DNA of 42,179 bases from Acidimicrobiaceae bacterium (GTDB lineage: Bacteria > Actinomycetota > Acidimicrobiia > Acidimicrobiales > MedAcidi-G1), in contig PBSS01000045.1 of NCBI GenBank assembly GCA_002726315.1, positions 1 to 42,179 on the forward strand. The letters are read 5' to 3'. Made by a program: the position numbers and the translations under genes. The notes beneath the pieces were generated by a model. It saw only the letters and a program-made list of their open reading frames with translations. It did no database searches and had not been told where the DNA came from. Below are positions 1-7,453 of the stretch, in pieces. Position 1 is the first letter of the stretch. Each line of letters starts with the position of its first letter.

Positions 1-1
1 C

Positions 2-154
2 GCAGTCGCCCTGCGCTCCATTGATCTCAACATCACGGTGTCTGCAGGGCCACCGGCACTATCTGTCACGATTGACTCACCTCGAGGTGAAGTGGTGCTC
101 GCGAGCACAAATGAGACCTCGCAGGTCCTGACCGAGAGGTGGCACAAGGCATAG
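2..154 (+). CDS. C-terminal end of an unidentified protein (5' truncated)
   Basis: An open frame enters from the left edge and ends at TAG 152-154, giving the last 50 residues of a protein. The visible part alternates hydrophobic and polar residues (DLNITVSAGPPALSVTI), which suggests beta strands near the C-terminus. There is no recognisable motif and I do not assign a family. The codon composition resembles that of the neighbouring genes and no other frame is open through this stretch, which is the main reason to accept it. It is followed by about 80 non-coding bases and then the promoter of the next gene. Confidence 0.45.
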   Translation, partial: AVALRSIDLNITVSAGPPALSVTIDSPRGEVVLASTNETSQVLTERWHKA

Positions 155-235
155 GCAGCGACCCTGCCCACATGGCTGCCTACTAGAGGACGAACTGAGG
201 CTCCTGTGTGCTTCAGGGTCCCTGGTGGGCTCGGA

Positions 236-241
236 TAGGGT
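236..241 (+). promoter_or_regulatory. -10 element (TAGGGT) for a leaderless FrhB-like gene
   Basis: TAGGGT ends 7 nt before ATG 249, so transcription should begin at or next to the start codon. This favours ATG 249 over the upstream in-frame GTG at 225, which lies before the hexamer. Confidence 0.55.
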
Positions 242-248
242 GCCGCCA

Positions 249-1391
249 ATGACTGAACTAAGTGTCAGGACCGTAAACAAGTGGACCTTCCAGTGGAAGG
301 AACTCCACGACGAGGTCATCAACTCAGGCCTGTGCACGGGCTGTGCGGGGTGTGTCATCTCATGCCCACACGACGTGATTGGCTACAAACACGCCCCCGG
401 TGCCTACAGACCTTTCCATTTGGAAGATGAACTCGGAGCGGACAACTGTGTCCACGGTGAGAAGGGCTGTACGTCATGCACCCGTGCATGTCCCCGGTTC
501 CGCAACTGGGAGACAGAGGCCGACGAACACCTCCACGCCCGGGAACGTCGCCGCGACGAAATGTCGGGAATCTACAAAGACGTCTTACTGACCCGGGCCA
601 CAGACACAACCGTTTTGGATCACGGCCAAGATGGCGGCTTGGTCTCGGCAATCCTGATCTGGTGCCTGGAAAATGGCGTGATCGATGGTGCGCTCGTGTC
701 AGAAACCGAAGGCGAGGGTGGATGGAGAGCCGTACCGGCACTTGCGACTGACCGGGAAGAAGTGCTCGCCGCTTCGGGTAGTCGCTACACCTACTCGGCT
801 AACACCATGGCCATCACAGAAGCGAAAGAGCGTGGACTCGGGTCCCTAGCGCTAGTAGGTATGGGCTGTCAGACGTCGGTGGGCCCCGTGATGTGGCACC
901 GCAGGGTCGGAAAGGCCGGAAAGCCAATCAAGTTGAACATAGGGCTGCTCTGCTCCAAGTCATTTGATGACAGCATCTTCGAAGACCTCTTCTGGGCCAA
1001 GTACCGCCTCCGCCGCGAAGACATGGCCAAGATGAACATCAAGGGCGTCTTCCAGATCTGGATGAAGAACGGCGACTACCACGAGGTGAACCTGAAGGAG
1101 TGTCACGCCTGGACCCGCGATGGGTGCAGCCACTGTCCCGACTTCGCCGCTGAACATGCTGACATCTCGACTGGGGGGATCGGCGAGAACAGTGACTGGA
1201 CCCTCACAGTCGTACGCACAGAACTGGGCCGTCAGATAATCATGGCGATGCTCGCTGATGGTGTCATCGAAGGTCGTCCCGGTGACTCAGACCCAGGTGC
1301 CATTGCCTTGATGCACAAGTTGGCTGCCAAGAGCAGGGCCAGGTGGCCCGAATGGGCCAATCAGGCCGCGGCTGTCAGCCTTCCCTCATAG
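249..1391 (+). CDS. FrhB-like coenzyme F420 hydrogenase/dehydrogenase beta-subunit family oxidoreductase
   Basis: Members of this family are flavin and Fe-S subunits that pass electrons between F420, ferredoxin or related donors and a partner protein. In the 380 residues two cysteine clusters are seen near the N-terminus: CxxCxxCxxxCP at residues 29-40 and Cys67/74/77/81, consistent with two 4Fe-4S clusters. A central NIGLLCS segment and a late CSHCPDF...ADISTGG stretch are typical of the FrhB/FdhB C-terminal domain. No hydrogenase or formate dehydrogenase large subunit is next to it, so the partner is unknown and it may act as a stand-alone F420- or ferredoxin-dependent reductase. The start is set by the -10 element at 236-241. 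The family call is firm; the substrate is not known. Confidence 0.85.
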   Translation: MTELSVRTVNKWTFQWKELHDEVINSGLCTGCAGCVISCPHDVIGYKHAPGAYRPFHLEDELGADNCVHGEKGCTSCTRACPRFRNWETEADEHLHARERRRDEMSGIYKDVLLTRATDTTVLDHGQDGGLVSAILIWCLENGVIDGALVSETEGEGGWRAVPALATDREEVLAASGSRYTYSANTMAITEAKERGLGSLALVGMGCQTSVGPVMWHRRVGKAGKPIKLNIGLLCSKSFDDSIFEDLFWAKYRLRREDMAKMNIKGVFQIWMKNGDYHEVNLKECHAWTRDGCSHCPDFAAEHADISTGGIGENSDWTLTVVRTELGRQIIMAMLADGVIEGRPGDSDPGAIALMHKLAAKSRARWPEWANQAAAVSLPS

Positions 1392-1408
1392 ACGATTCGG
1401 TTGCCCGC

Positions 1409-1425
1409 CTGACGGAACGGGTCAG
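1409..1425. terminator. possible hairpin between convergent genes
   Basis: CTGAC at 1409-1413 can pair with GTCAG at 1421-1425 around a 7-nt loop, between two genes that end facing each other. There is no T-run, so intrinsic termination is doubtful. Confidence 0.2.
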
Positions 1426-1775
1426 ACTGGACAGGCTTCCACTGCTTCAGTGAACCAACTGAAGTTCTCACCCAACATGTCGGCAGTGACATCAGAGCGA
1501 TGGGTGTCGACGAAGTCATCAAACTCTGTGAACTTCTCATAGGAGACAGCGGCCTTCACCTTGACCAGTACACACGTGCAATATGACAAGGCCTTGACCT
1601 GCGCAAGATCACTATTCGCCTCGACGCAGGAATCCAAGAAGTTCCTTTCGGCCAGCCCACGCCCGGTCTCGTCAGCTTGCTCATCCCAAGCCTCGGGAAC
1701 ACCGGAGTTAGCGCACGCGGAGGCAATCAACACGACCGAGATCACGGTTGGCAGGATTTTCCAGGGCTTGACCAC
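1422..1775 (-). CDS. small cysteine-containing lipoprotein, function unknown
   Basis: The protein has 117 residues with a lysine-bearing N-terminus, a hydrophobic stretch (residues 8-20) and a lipobox ending at Cys21 (IASAC). It should therefore be lipid-anchored on the outer face of the membrane. The mature part is acidic and contains further cysteines, including a CTC pair and a Cys near the end (EACPV), which could form disulfides or bind metal. I recognise no named domain. The start is GTG at 1775, placed 7 nt after a TAGCCT hexamer. It is convergent with the FrhB-like gene and lies upstream of the DNA glycosylase on the opposite-facing side. Confidence 0.7.
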   Translation of the reverse strand: MVKPWKILPTVISVVLIASACANSGVPEAWDEQADETGRGLAERNFLDSCVEANSDLAQVKALSYCTCVLVKVKAAVSYEKFTEFDDFVDTHRSDVTADMLGENFSWFTEAVEACPV

Positions 1776-1782
1776 GGCGCTG

Positions 1783-1788
1783 AGGCTA
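1783..1788 (-). promoter_or_regulatory. -10 element (TAGCCT) for the lipoprotein
   Basis: Read on the minus strand, TAGCCT is followed by 7 nt and GTG 1775. This fits a leaderless transcript. Confidence 0.45.
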
Positions 1789-1817
1789 TCGCCCTATGGC
1801 CTCTTCCCAGCCGTAGG

Positions 1818-2492
1818 TCAGATGCCTGCCAGTTCAGTAGCACGGTCCAACACCGAGTCAAACATGGGCTCGGTCAGGCGACCAGTAAAGGTGTTCTGCT
1901 GGCTCACGTGATAGGAGCAAAGTAGCCATCGGCCATCGGGGAGGACCACCTCTAGGCCATGGCCAAACCGGGGCTTGGGGGTTAGCCCCAGTTCATTTGC
2001 AGTCGCTGCATACCCAATTCCCCCGAGCACCAGGACCACTCTGACTTTGGTGAGGGCTGCTAGTTCGCGCTGGAAGAACGGCTGACATGTGTAACGCTCA
2101 CCAGTTGTCGGCTTGTTAGCCGGTGGAGCGCACTTGACAGGCGCCGTGACGAACACATCGTTGAGGACCATGCCGTCATCTCTGTCCACAGCCTCAGGCT
2201 GACTGGCCAACCCCACGCGATGTAGTGCAGCGAAAAGGAAGTCGCCTGAACGGTCACCGGTGAACACACGACCTGTCCGATTGGCTCCATGGGCGGCGGG
2301 TGCCAGGCCAACGATCAGGATCCTGGCCCGGGGATCACCGAATCCCGGTACTGGGCGACCCCAGTAGTCATGATCTCGATATGAAGCCCTTTTTTCCTGC
2401 GCGACCTGTTCCCTCCATTCCACGAGGCGCGGGCAGGCCCGGCAGGCGATGACCTCTTCATGGACTGCGGCAAGCGCGGGCGATTGATCCAT
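1818..2492 (-). CDS. uracil-DNA glycosylase, family 5 (UdgB type)
   Basis: This enzyme removes uracil (and in some members hypoxanthine) from DNA to start base excision repair. Of 224 residues, the motif GLAPAAHGANRTGRVFTGD (about 62-80) is the family 5 active-site loop, which lacks the polar Asp/Asn of classical UDGs. Cys17, Cys20, Cys121 and Cys136 are placed like the 4Fe-4S ligands of this family, and a late LCSYHVSQQNTFTGR segment matches the second active-site loop. The frame is open for another 95 codons upstream, but that region antisense-overlaps the phosphomutase gene. ATG 2492 begins right before the conserved N-terminal helix and sits 6 nt after TACTCT. Confidence 0.88.
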   Translation of the reverse strand: MDQSPALAAVHEEVIACRACPRLVEWREQVAQEKRASYRDHDYWGRPVPGFGDPRARILIVGLAPAAHGANRTGRVFTGDRSGDFLFAALHRVGLASQPEAVDRDDGMVLNDVFVTAPVKCAPPANKPTTGERYTCQPFFQRELAALTKVRVVLVLGGIGYAATANELGLTPKPRFGHGLEVVLPDGRWLLCSYHVSQQNTFTGRLTEPMFDSVLDRATELAGI

Positions 2493-2498
2493 CGCCGC

Positions 2499-2504
2499 AG
2501 AGTA
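2499..2504 (-). promoter_or_regulatory. -10 element (TACTCT) for the uracil-DNA glycosylase
   Basis: On the minus strand TACTCT is followed by 6 nt and ATG 2492, a leaderless arrangement. Its TA shares positions 2503-2504 with the opposite -10 element. Confidence 0.55.
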
Positions 2505-2508
2505 GGTT
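2503..2508 (+). promoter_or_regulatory. -10 element (TAGGTT) for the phosphomutase
   Basis: TAGGTT is followed by 8 nt and GTG 2517. It overlaps the divergent minus-strand -10 element by two bases. Confidence 0.5.
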
Positions 2509-2516
2509 GAGGGATC

Positions 2517-3158
2517 GTGTCCTCCACCCTCGTGCTGTTCGTGCGCCATGGCCGTACACCCACCACCGGTAGCACGCTGCCAGGTCGGGCACCCGGCCTC
2601 CATCTCTCTGATGAAGGCCTCCGCCAAGCCACCGCTACTGCGGCAAGCCTGGCCAGTGCAGCACCGGGCATGCCTGGAGGAGGCGTGGCCGCCGTCTACA
2701 GCTCTCCGATGGAACGAACCAGGGAAACCGCCGCCCCTATTGCAAAAGCCCTTGGCAAACGGGTCCGCACGGCCCATGGCTTGATCGAATGCGATTTTGG
2801 CAAGTGGACCGGCCGGTACCTAAAGGATCTATCGCGTTTGAAGGCCTGGAGATCTGTCCAACGACAACCTTCCACCTTCCGTTTCCCCGGCGGTGAGTCA
2901 TTTGCCGGAATGCAGGCACGTATCACTGGCCAGGTCGCCGAGTTGGTTTCAGAGCACCCAGGAGAAACGATCGTGTGTGTATCACATGCCGATCCAATCA
3001 AGGCGGCCTTATCTGCCGCACTTGGAAGTCCGCTCGATATGTTCCAGCGCCTCATAGTCCAGCCCTGTTCAGTCAGTGCAGTTCTCCATAGCGATGAGCA
3101 TCCAGTAGTCCTGAGTCTGAACAGCAACGGGGCAGTGGTCAGCCAGGCCGCTTCCTGA
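2517..3158 (+). CDS. MSMEG_4193-type histidine phosphatase/phosphomutase
   Basis: A histidine phosphatase superfamily protein of 213 residues. The catalytic RHG is at residues 10-12, followed by the LPGRAPGLHLSDEGLRQA stretch that marks the actinobacterial MSMEG_4193 type; the second catalytic His is in CVSHADPIKA. The substrate is unknown. In many actinobacteria this gene sits with DUF3090 and SCO1664-type genes, as here, so the three probably serve one pathway. The start is GTG 2517, only 24 nt from the divergent glycosylase start. A GAGGG stretch lies just upstream, but the -10 spacing argues for a leaderless message. Confidence 0.85.
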   Translation: MSSTLVLFVRHGRTPTTGSTLPGRAPGLHLSDEGLRQATATAASLASAAPGMPGGGVAAVYSSPMERTRETAAPIAKALGKRVRTAHGLIECDFGKWTGRYLKDLSRLKAWRSVQRQPSTFRFPGGESFAGMQARITGQVAELVSEHPGETIVCVSHADPIKAALSAALGSPLDMFQRLIVQPCSVSAVLHSDEHPVVLSLNSNGAVVSQAAS

Positions 3159-3191
3159 GCTGATACGAAAAGCATGGACAGCAAGGAACTG

Positions 3192-3197
3192 TAGGTT
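3192..3197 (+). promoter_or_regulatory. -10 element (TAGGTT) for the DUF3090 gene
   Basis: TAGGTT is followed by 8 nt and ATG 3206. It may give this gene and those downstream their own leaderless start in addition to read-through from the phosphomutase. Confidence 0.45.
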
Positions 3198-3205
3198 CGG
3201 GGCCA

Positions 3206-3718
3206 ATGGAACGACCTGACATCGACTGGGATGACACTGACGGGTTCACCAACGGCACTGTGGGCCCGACTGGCCGGCGTGTGTTCTTCATCCAGGCCCG
3301 CCGGGGAGGCGACGTAATCTCCCTGAAGTTGGAGAAGCAACAGATGGCTGGATTGGCTGAGTTCTTGGACAGGATGCTTGCCGACCTTCCCCCTGTGTCC
3401 CACCCATCACTCCAAGTCAATGCTGGTCCTGCCCCTGAGATTCTCGATTTCGAAGCCCCCGATGAACCCGACTGGGTGATTGGCAGCCTCGGTGTCACCT
3501 ACCAGCAGTCAACCGACCGCCTTGTCCTGATCGCCGAAGAGCTGACACGCGACGAGGACCTGAAGCCTGCCCAGGCACGGTTCCCCCTCCACAGAGAGCA
3601 GGTCGCTTCCTTTATCGAATCGGCCCGTGTCCTCCTGGCTGCGGGCCGCCCGCCATGTGACTGGTGTGGCGCCCCGTTGGAACCGGAAGCCGGTGGCTGG
3701 TGCCCTTGTGCCAACTGA
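3206..3718 (+). CDS. DUF3090 family protein
   Basis: A 170-residue protein matching the actinobacterial DUF3090 family. The N-terminal half (RRVFFIQARRGGDVISLKLEK, then a helix ending in LADLPP) is the conserved core. The C-terminus ends in CDWCGAPLEPEAGGWCPC, a small zinc-ribbon-like knuckle with paired cysteines. The molecular function is unknown. It lies between the phosphatase and the SCO1664-type kinase-fold gene, an order conserved in related bacteria, so a shared job is likely. Its stop codon lies inside a short duplicated segment that also forms the start of the next gene. Confidence 0.85.
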   Translation: MERPDIDWDDTDGFTNGTVGPTGRRVFFIQARRGGDVISLKLEKQQMAGLAEFLDRMLADLPPVSHPSLQVNAGPAPEILDFEAPDEPDWVIGSLGVTYQQSTDRLVLIAEELTRDEDLKPAQARFPLHREQVASFIESARVLLAAGRPPCDWCGAPLEPEAGGWCPCAN

Positions 3719-3734
3719 ACATATGCCAACTGAA
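3709..3734 (+). repeat. 15-bp imperfect tandem duplication at a stop/start junction
   Basis: TGCCAACTGAA occurs at 3709-3719 and again at 3724-3734. The first copy contains the DUF3090 stop codon; in the frame of the next gene both copies read as (GTG or ATG)-CCA-ACT-GAA, so the start region of the next gene is duplicated. Confidence 0.7.
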
Positions 3735-4496
3735 GAGGAGGCCGGTGAACCTGCCCCTGTTTCCCCCTTCCGAAGCCGCGGCCCGATCGCAGACAACTTG
3801 GCGCTGGCAGCGCTGGAAACCTCCAACCTAAACCTCCTGGGGCAGATGCCGTGGTCCTCTAACGGCACTTTCCTTGTTGACCTAGTGCCACCCACCCCGG
3901 AAAGTGACATCCTCCAAGGTGTCTACAAGCCAGGTAGGGGCGAGCGTCCCTTGCGAGACTTTCCAGCCGGCCTCTACAGGCGTGAAGCCGCCGCCTGGGA
4001 GCTGGCCAGCCACCTCCGGTGGGGCCTCATTCCACCAACCGTGGTTCGAAACGGTCCACTCGGTGAGGGATCTGTCCAACTGTTCGTCCCCTGCGACTAC
4101 CAAAAGCACTACTTCACACTCTGCGAAGAACCGGATATGGAAGATGAACTGAGACGACTTGCTGTGTTCGACCTCTTGGCCAACAACACTGACCGCAAGG
4201 CTGGCCATGTGCTGGCGGGAGAAGACGGTCGGGTCTGGGCAGTCGACAACGCCCTGTGCTTCCACCACCAGTTCAAGGTACGGACAGTCATCTGGGACTT
4301 CGGCGGTCAGCCGATCCCTGCTCCACTACTAGAAGACATGGCATGTCTCGTCGATACAGGCCTCCCACAGGCCCTGTCTTGCCTACTAGATACCATCGAG
4401 GTCGAAGCCTTGATCGCACGAGCCTCGGCCCTGTTGGCCAGCGGGGAGCTCCCCGTTGACCCCGAAGGCCGTCGGATCCCTTGGCCCCTCCTGTGA
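3723..4496 (+). CDS. SCO1664 family protein with a PI3/4-kinase-like fold
   Basis: This 257-residue protein belongs to the actinobacterial SCO1664 family. GVYKPGRGERPL followed by YRREAAAWELA looks like the nucleotide-binding lysine and helix of the PI3/4-kinase and HipA superfamily. FDLLANNTDRKAGHVL corresponds to the catalytic loop and AVDNALCFH to the metal-binding Asp. A phosphotransfer role is therefore inferred, with unknown substrate. ATG 3723 was chosen as start, 4 nt after the DUF3090 stop. The GTG at 3708, overlapping the DUF3090 end, is an equally valid frame start and would add five residues. No clear Shine-Dalgarno sequence precedes either one. Confidence 0.82.
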   Translation: MPTEEEAGEPAPVSPFRSRGPIADNLALAALETSNLNLLGQMPWSSNGTFLVDLVPPTPESDILQGVYKPGRGERPLRDFPAGLYRREAAAWELASHLRWGLIPPTVVRNGPLGEGSVQLFVPCDYQKHYFTLCEEPDMEDELRRLAVFDLLANNTDRKAGHVLAGEDGRVWAVDNALCFHHQFKVRTVIWDFGGQPIPAPLLEDMACLVDTGLPQALSCLLDTIEVEALIARASALLASGELPVDPEGRRIPWPLL

Positions 4497-4501
4497 GGAG
4501 G
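4496..4501 (+). promoter_or_regulatory. ribosome binding site that fixes a TTG start
   Basis: AGGAGG begins in the last base of the preceding stop codon and lies 5 nt before TTG 4507. It decides the start of the next gene against the upstream ATG at 4456. Confidence 0.7.
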
Positions 4502-4506
4502 ACGGG

Positions 4507-5547
4507 TTGAGCCGAAATGCGGATCTGGACCGGCTCCTCGAAATAGGTGACCTGGATGGCCTCCTGAGGCTTATCGATGACCTCTGCATTGCCGGCGACT
4601 GGGCCTTGTTGGAGGTACTTGCGTCGCGTGGCCGCTTAGCTGTCGAACGGGGACATCAGCTCTGGCCAGCGGCTGACCATGCCGAACATCGCCTTGCCCT
4701 TGAGGCACCGGGTCCGTTCGCTGCCGGAGCCGTGATGCGTGATGCCACACGATTCGGACCAGCCCCTCTGTCCGAGGTAGTTGCATCGTCGCACCAATGG
4801 GAGGACCTTTCCCCCCACCTGTCGACCGGCCCCCTGCGTGCCACTGTCGCCCACGAACGGGTCACCCGGGGAGAGGACCTGACCGGTACAGGTGACCTGG
4901 GCGTCAGCAATCCCACGGGTCTTCCCTTTCGACTTTTCACCTGGGAGCCCACCTACTTGGTTCCAGAGATCGGCCCTTACGGCATAGAGGACCCGGTTCC
5001 ACCGGCCGGGACTCTTGAAGAGGTAGACATACCCCCACCCGGCGAGGTGATCAGTGGTGTCGCTGCGATGGGGACCGGAGCCCTCCGCGACCTTGCAAGG
5101 ACTTGGGCCGAAGAGTCGAACGGGCACTCCATGTCGGTGGCCGTTAGCGGTGGTGCCGACAGGGCGGTCGCCACCCTCCTGGCTGATCCGTCGCGACGAA
5201 GCGTGCGCTGGCGGAGGCTGGAGGCAGACGAGGCGATCGGCCTCATGGCATGGGCCGGAGCATCAGGTGGGGCCCACGGTCGTCGCCGCGGTGCGGCACG
5301 GGGTCGCTTCGAAGCCTGGTGGTGTACCGCCAACCTGGCCGGCCTACTCGAGGAGCCAGATGACCTCTGGCCACCTGATCCCGGGCAGGTGGGCGATGCG
5401 GCCAACGAGATGAACTGGTGGCGTTGGGACGTGGACGGAACCCGAACCGGCTGGCACCTCAACCTCGCCGTCGAGGACCCCGGTGACGACCTGGCTTGGG
5501 CACTGGCCTGCGGCGATCACTACTCGGCTTCAACCCCGGAGCAGTAA
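4507..5547 (+). CDS. conserved unknown protein co-encoded with the SCO1664 cluster
   Basis: A protein of 346 residues starting at TTG 4507 behind a perfect AGGAGG. It has no signal peptide or membrane segment. The N-terminal third is helical with leucine and acidic residues ([19 protein letters not shown]), as in helical-repeat proteins. The C-terminal part has a glycine/arginine stretch ([17 protein letters not shown]) followed by AWW, and later MNWWRWD and [16 protein letters not shown]. This pattern resembles actinobacterial proteins that I recall as DUF6183-like, but I cannot confirm it. It follows the kinase-fold gene by 10 nt, so it belongs to the same transcription unit. It ends 7 nt from the convergent etfA gene. 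Confidence 0.75.
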   Translation: MSRNADLDRLLEIGDLDGLLRLIDDLCIAGDWALLEVLASRGRLAVERGHQLWPAADHAEHRLALEAPGPFAAGAVMRDATRFGPAPLSEVVASSHQWEDLSPHLSTGPLRATVAHERVTRGEDLTGTGDLGVSNPTGLPFRLFTWEPTYLVPEIGPYGIEDPVPPAGTLEEVDIPPPGEVISGVAAMGTGALRDLARTWAEESNGHSMSVAVSGGADRAVATLLADPSRRSVRWRRLEADEAIGLMAWAGASGGAHGRRRGAARGRFEAWWCTANLAGLLEEPDDLWPPDPGQVGDAANEMNWWRWDVDGTRTGWHLNLAVEDPGDDLAWALACGDHYSASTPEQ

Positions 5548-5554
5548 CCCAGGG

Positions 5555-6520
5555 TCAGCGGGCCTGCAGTGCCTCGATCAGCTTCGGCAGGACCTTGTGT
5601 ACGTCTCCCACGATGCCGAGGTCGGCTACCCCGAAGATGGGTGCCTCTTCGTCTTTATTGATGGCAATGATGTTCTGGGAGCCCTTCATTCCTACAAGGT
5701 GCTGGGTGGCACCCGAGATCCCACAGGCCAGGTAAACGGTGGGCTTGACGACCTTGCCGGTCTGACCCACCTGGTAGGAGTACGGCACCCAGCCAGAGTC
5801 GACCACTGCACGTGAGGCACCGGGGGCGCCTTTGAGGAGGGTCGCTAGAGTTTCGATCATCTCGTAGCGGTCGGCATCTCCGATACCGCGGCCACCGGCG
5901 ACGACGATGGCCGCCTCATCCAGTTTCGGACCGGAGCTCTCCTCGACAAAGCGGTTCGTCACCACCGCTCCAGCGGTGTTGCCGAGATCTCCAACTTCGA
6001 TGCTGTCAACGCCAGCCGGCGCCCCGCCTACATCCTCAGCAGCAAACGACTTCGGTCGTACGAGGAAGACACCGGTTCCGCCACCGGTGAAGCCAGTGGT
6101 CACGTCGGTGGTACCTCCGAACACCGGTTCAACCCCGAGCAGGCGGTCGTTGTCGACGAGCAGATCGACCACGTTTGTGATCACAGGAACATCCAACTTG
6201 GCAGACAACCGCCCGGCCACATCGCGACCGTCATAGGTGGTTCCACAGAGCACGACGGCGGGGCCATTCCCGCCCGACACAGCTCCGGCTATGGCCGATG
6301 CGACGCGTGGACCAGGTAGACCCTCGCCAAGGTCCCCTACCGACAGCACCGTGGAAGCACCGTGTGCCCCCAGGTCGGTAGCCAACACTGAGGCGTCACC
6401 GTGGACGATGACTTCAACTGTGTCAGCAAGCGTGCGTGCCTTGGCCAACAACTCAAGGGTTGTGGTCGCGACAACACCGTCCTTCACCTCACCGTAGATC
6501 CAGATCTTTGAGAGTCCCAT
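5555..6520 (-). CDS. etfA: electron transfer flavoprotein alpha subunit
   Basis: EtfA binds FAD and, with EtfB, carries electrons from acyl-CoA and similar dehydrogenases to the respiratory chain. The 321-residue protein has the normal length. The FAD domain signature is clear near the C-terminus: [12 protein letters not shown], then [17 protein letters not shown] and QNIIAINKD. The N-terminal Rossmann-like half is less conserved, as is usual. The ATG at 6520 has a perfect AGGAGG (6525-6530) that overlaps the etfB stop codon, so the two subunits are translated together from one message. No ETF-quinone oxidoreductase gene is nearby. Confidence 0.95.
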   Translation of the reverse strand: MGLSKIWIYGEVKDGVVATTTLELLAKARTLADTVEVIVHGDASVLATDLGAHGASTVLSVGDLGEGLPGPRVASAIAGAVSGGNGPAVVLCGTTYDGRDVAGRLSAKLDVPVITNVVDLLVDNDRLLGVEPVFGGTTDVTTGFTGGGTGVFLVRPKSFAAEDVGGAPAGVDSIEVGDLGNTAGAVVTNRFVEESSGPKLDEAAIVVAGGRGIGDADRYEMIETLATLLKGAPGASRAVVDSGWVPYSYQVGQTGKVVKPTVYLACGISGATQHLVGMKGSQNIIAINKDEEAPIFGVADLGIVGDVHKVLPKLIEALQAR

Positions 6521-6528
6521 GTCGCCTC

Positions 6529-7308
6529 CTAGATGACTTTCAGATCATCGAGGAACGCCAGTACGCGCTCATGGGCATCGCCCTCGTCGACGACCACCTC
6601 GCCGGCCTCGCGTGCGGGTGCCTCTGCAATGTCTGTTATTTCCTGACCAGCACCGGCCCAACCAACCGTGGAGGGGTCAATGCCTAGGCCAGTCAGGTCG
6701 ACCTCATCAACTGGCTTGTTCTTGGCGGCCATGATTCCCTTGAATGATGGGTACCTGGGTTCCACAACCCCAGCTGTCACCGACACCACTGCGGGGAGGC
6801 TGCACTTGATCTCGTCGTAGCCGTCCTCGGTCTGGCGCTTTACCGTTGCCACGCCGTCGGCAACGGCAATCTCTTTGGCAAACGTCACCGATGGAAGGTC
6901 CATCAACTCGGCAACCTGTGCGGGGACAGTGCCTGTGTAGCCATCGCTGGACTCGGTGCCGGTGAGGATCAGGTCGGGTTCGCAACGGGCGATTGCCGCG
7001 GTGAGCACCTTGGCGGTTGAGAGCGCATCGGAGCCTGCCAAAGCCTCGTCGCTTACAAGGACAGCGCTTTCGGCACCCATCGCTAGAGCGGTTCGAAGGC
7101 CACTCACCTCGCTGTTGGGGGCCATAGACACGAGGCGTACCTCGCCCTCGCCGGCGGCATCCACCAACTGCAGGCCCATCTCCACCCCGTAGGAATCGGA
7201 CTCATCCAAGATGAGCTTGACGTCCCGCTTGAGAGTCTTGGTTTCCGGATCCAAAGCACCCGGGTCAGCGGGGTCCGGAATCTGCTTCACACACACGACG
7301 ACGATCAT
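6529..7308 (-). CDS. etfB: electron transfer flavoprotein beta subunit
   Basis: EtfB is the partner of EtfA and binds AMP or, in bifurcating types, a second FAD. The predicted 259 residues begin IVVVCVKQIPDP, the standard ETF-beta N-terminus, and include GMGLQLVDAA-like and ALAMGAESAVLVSD segments and the late LPAVVSVTAGVVEPRYPSFKGIMAAKNK region. ATG 7308 was chosen; ATG 7317 is in frame three codons earlier and neither has a good Shine-Dalgarno sequence. The frame stays open further upstream without similarity. It is first in an etfBA operon, divergent from the lipid kinase. Confidence 0.93.
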   Translation of the reverse strand: MIVVVCVKQIPDPADPGALDPETKTLKRDVKLILDESDSYGVEMGLQLVDAAGEGEVRLVSMAPNSEVSGLRTALAMGAESAVLVSDEALAGSDALSTAKVLTAAIARCEPDLILTGTESSDGYTGTVPAQVAELMDLPSVTFAKEIAVADGVATVKRQTEDGYDEIKCSLPAVVSVTAGVVEPRYPSFKGIMAAKNKPVDEVDLTGLGIDPSTVGWAGAGQEITDIAEAPAREAGEVVVDEGDAHERVLAFLDDLKVI

Positions 7309-7393
7309 GGGCGACATTGTGCCCGGTTGAAAGAGTGAACTAGCAACCCTGCCAAGGATTTGTGAAGCATTTCCCGACCGGCCCGGGCGTGAA

Positions 7394-7399
7394 TAGGGT
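7394..7399 (+). promoter_or_regulatory. -10 element (TAGGGT) for the leader ORF and lipid kinase
   Basis: TAGGGT is followed by 6 nt and ATG 7406, the start of a 15-codon ORF rather than of the lipid kinase itself. Confidence 0.5.
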
Positions 7400-7405
7400 A
7401 GGCCA

Positions 7406-7453
7406 ATGGCCAGGGCAGACAGTTCCCAGAACACCTATCCGAACGAACAATGA
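7406..7453 (+). CDS. candidate leaderless leader peptide (15 aa) upstream of the lipid kinase
   Basis: ATG 7406 opens a 15-codon frame encoding MARADSSQNTYPNEQ and stops at TGA 7451-7453. That stop overlaps the ATG of the lipid kinase (7450) as ATGA, the classic arrangement for translational coupling. A TAGGGT hexamer 6 nt before ATG 7406 predicts a leaderless message, and the lipid kinase itself has no Shine-Dalgarno sequence. The simplest reading is that ribosomes load on the leader ORF at the mRNA 5' end and re-start on the kinase. The peptide has no known homologue that I recognise and could be merely a loading device. Confidence 0.5.
   Translation: MARADSSQNTYPNEQ

Noticed and set aside
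2386-2400. T-run (about 2391-2396) as a terminator tract
   Set aside because: It lies inside the glycosylase coding region with no GC hairpin before it.
1818-2777. Longer 319-residue form of the uracil-DNA glycosylase
   Set aside because: The extra 95 N-terminal residues are antisense to the phosphomutase gene, look unlike protein and lie upstream of the -10 element and the conserved N-terminus.
6529-7434. N-terminal extension of etfB to 7434
   Set aside because: The added 42 residues lack similarity to ETF beta, and the region lies antisense to the lipid kinase promoter and leader.
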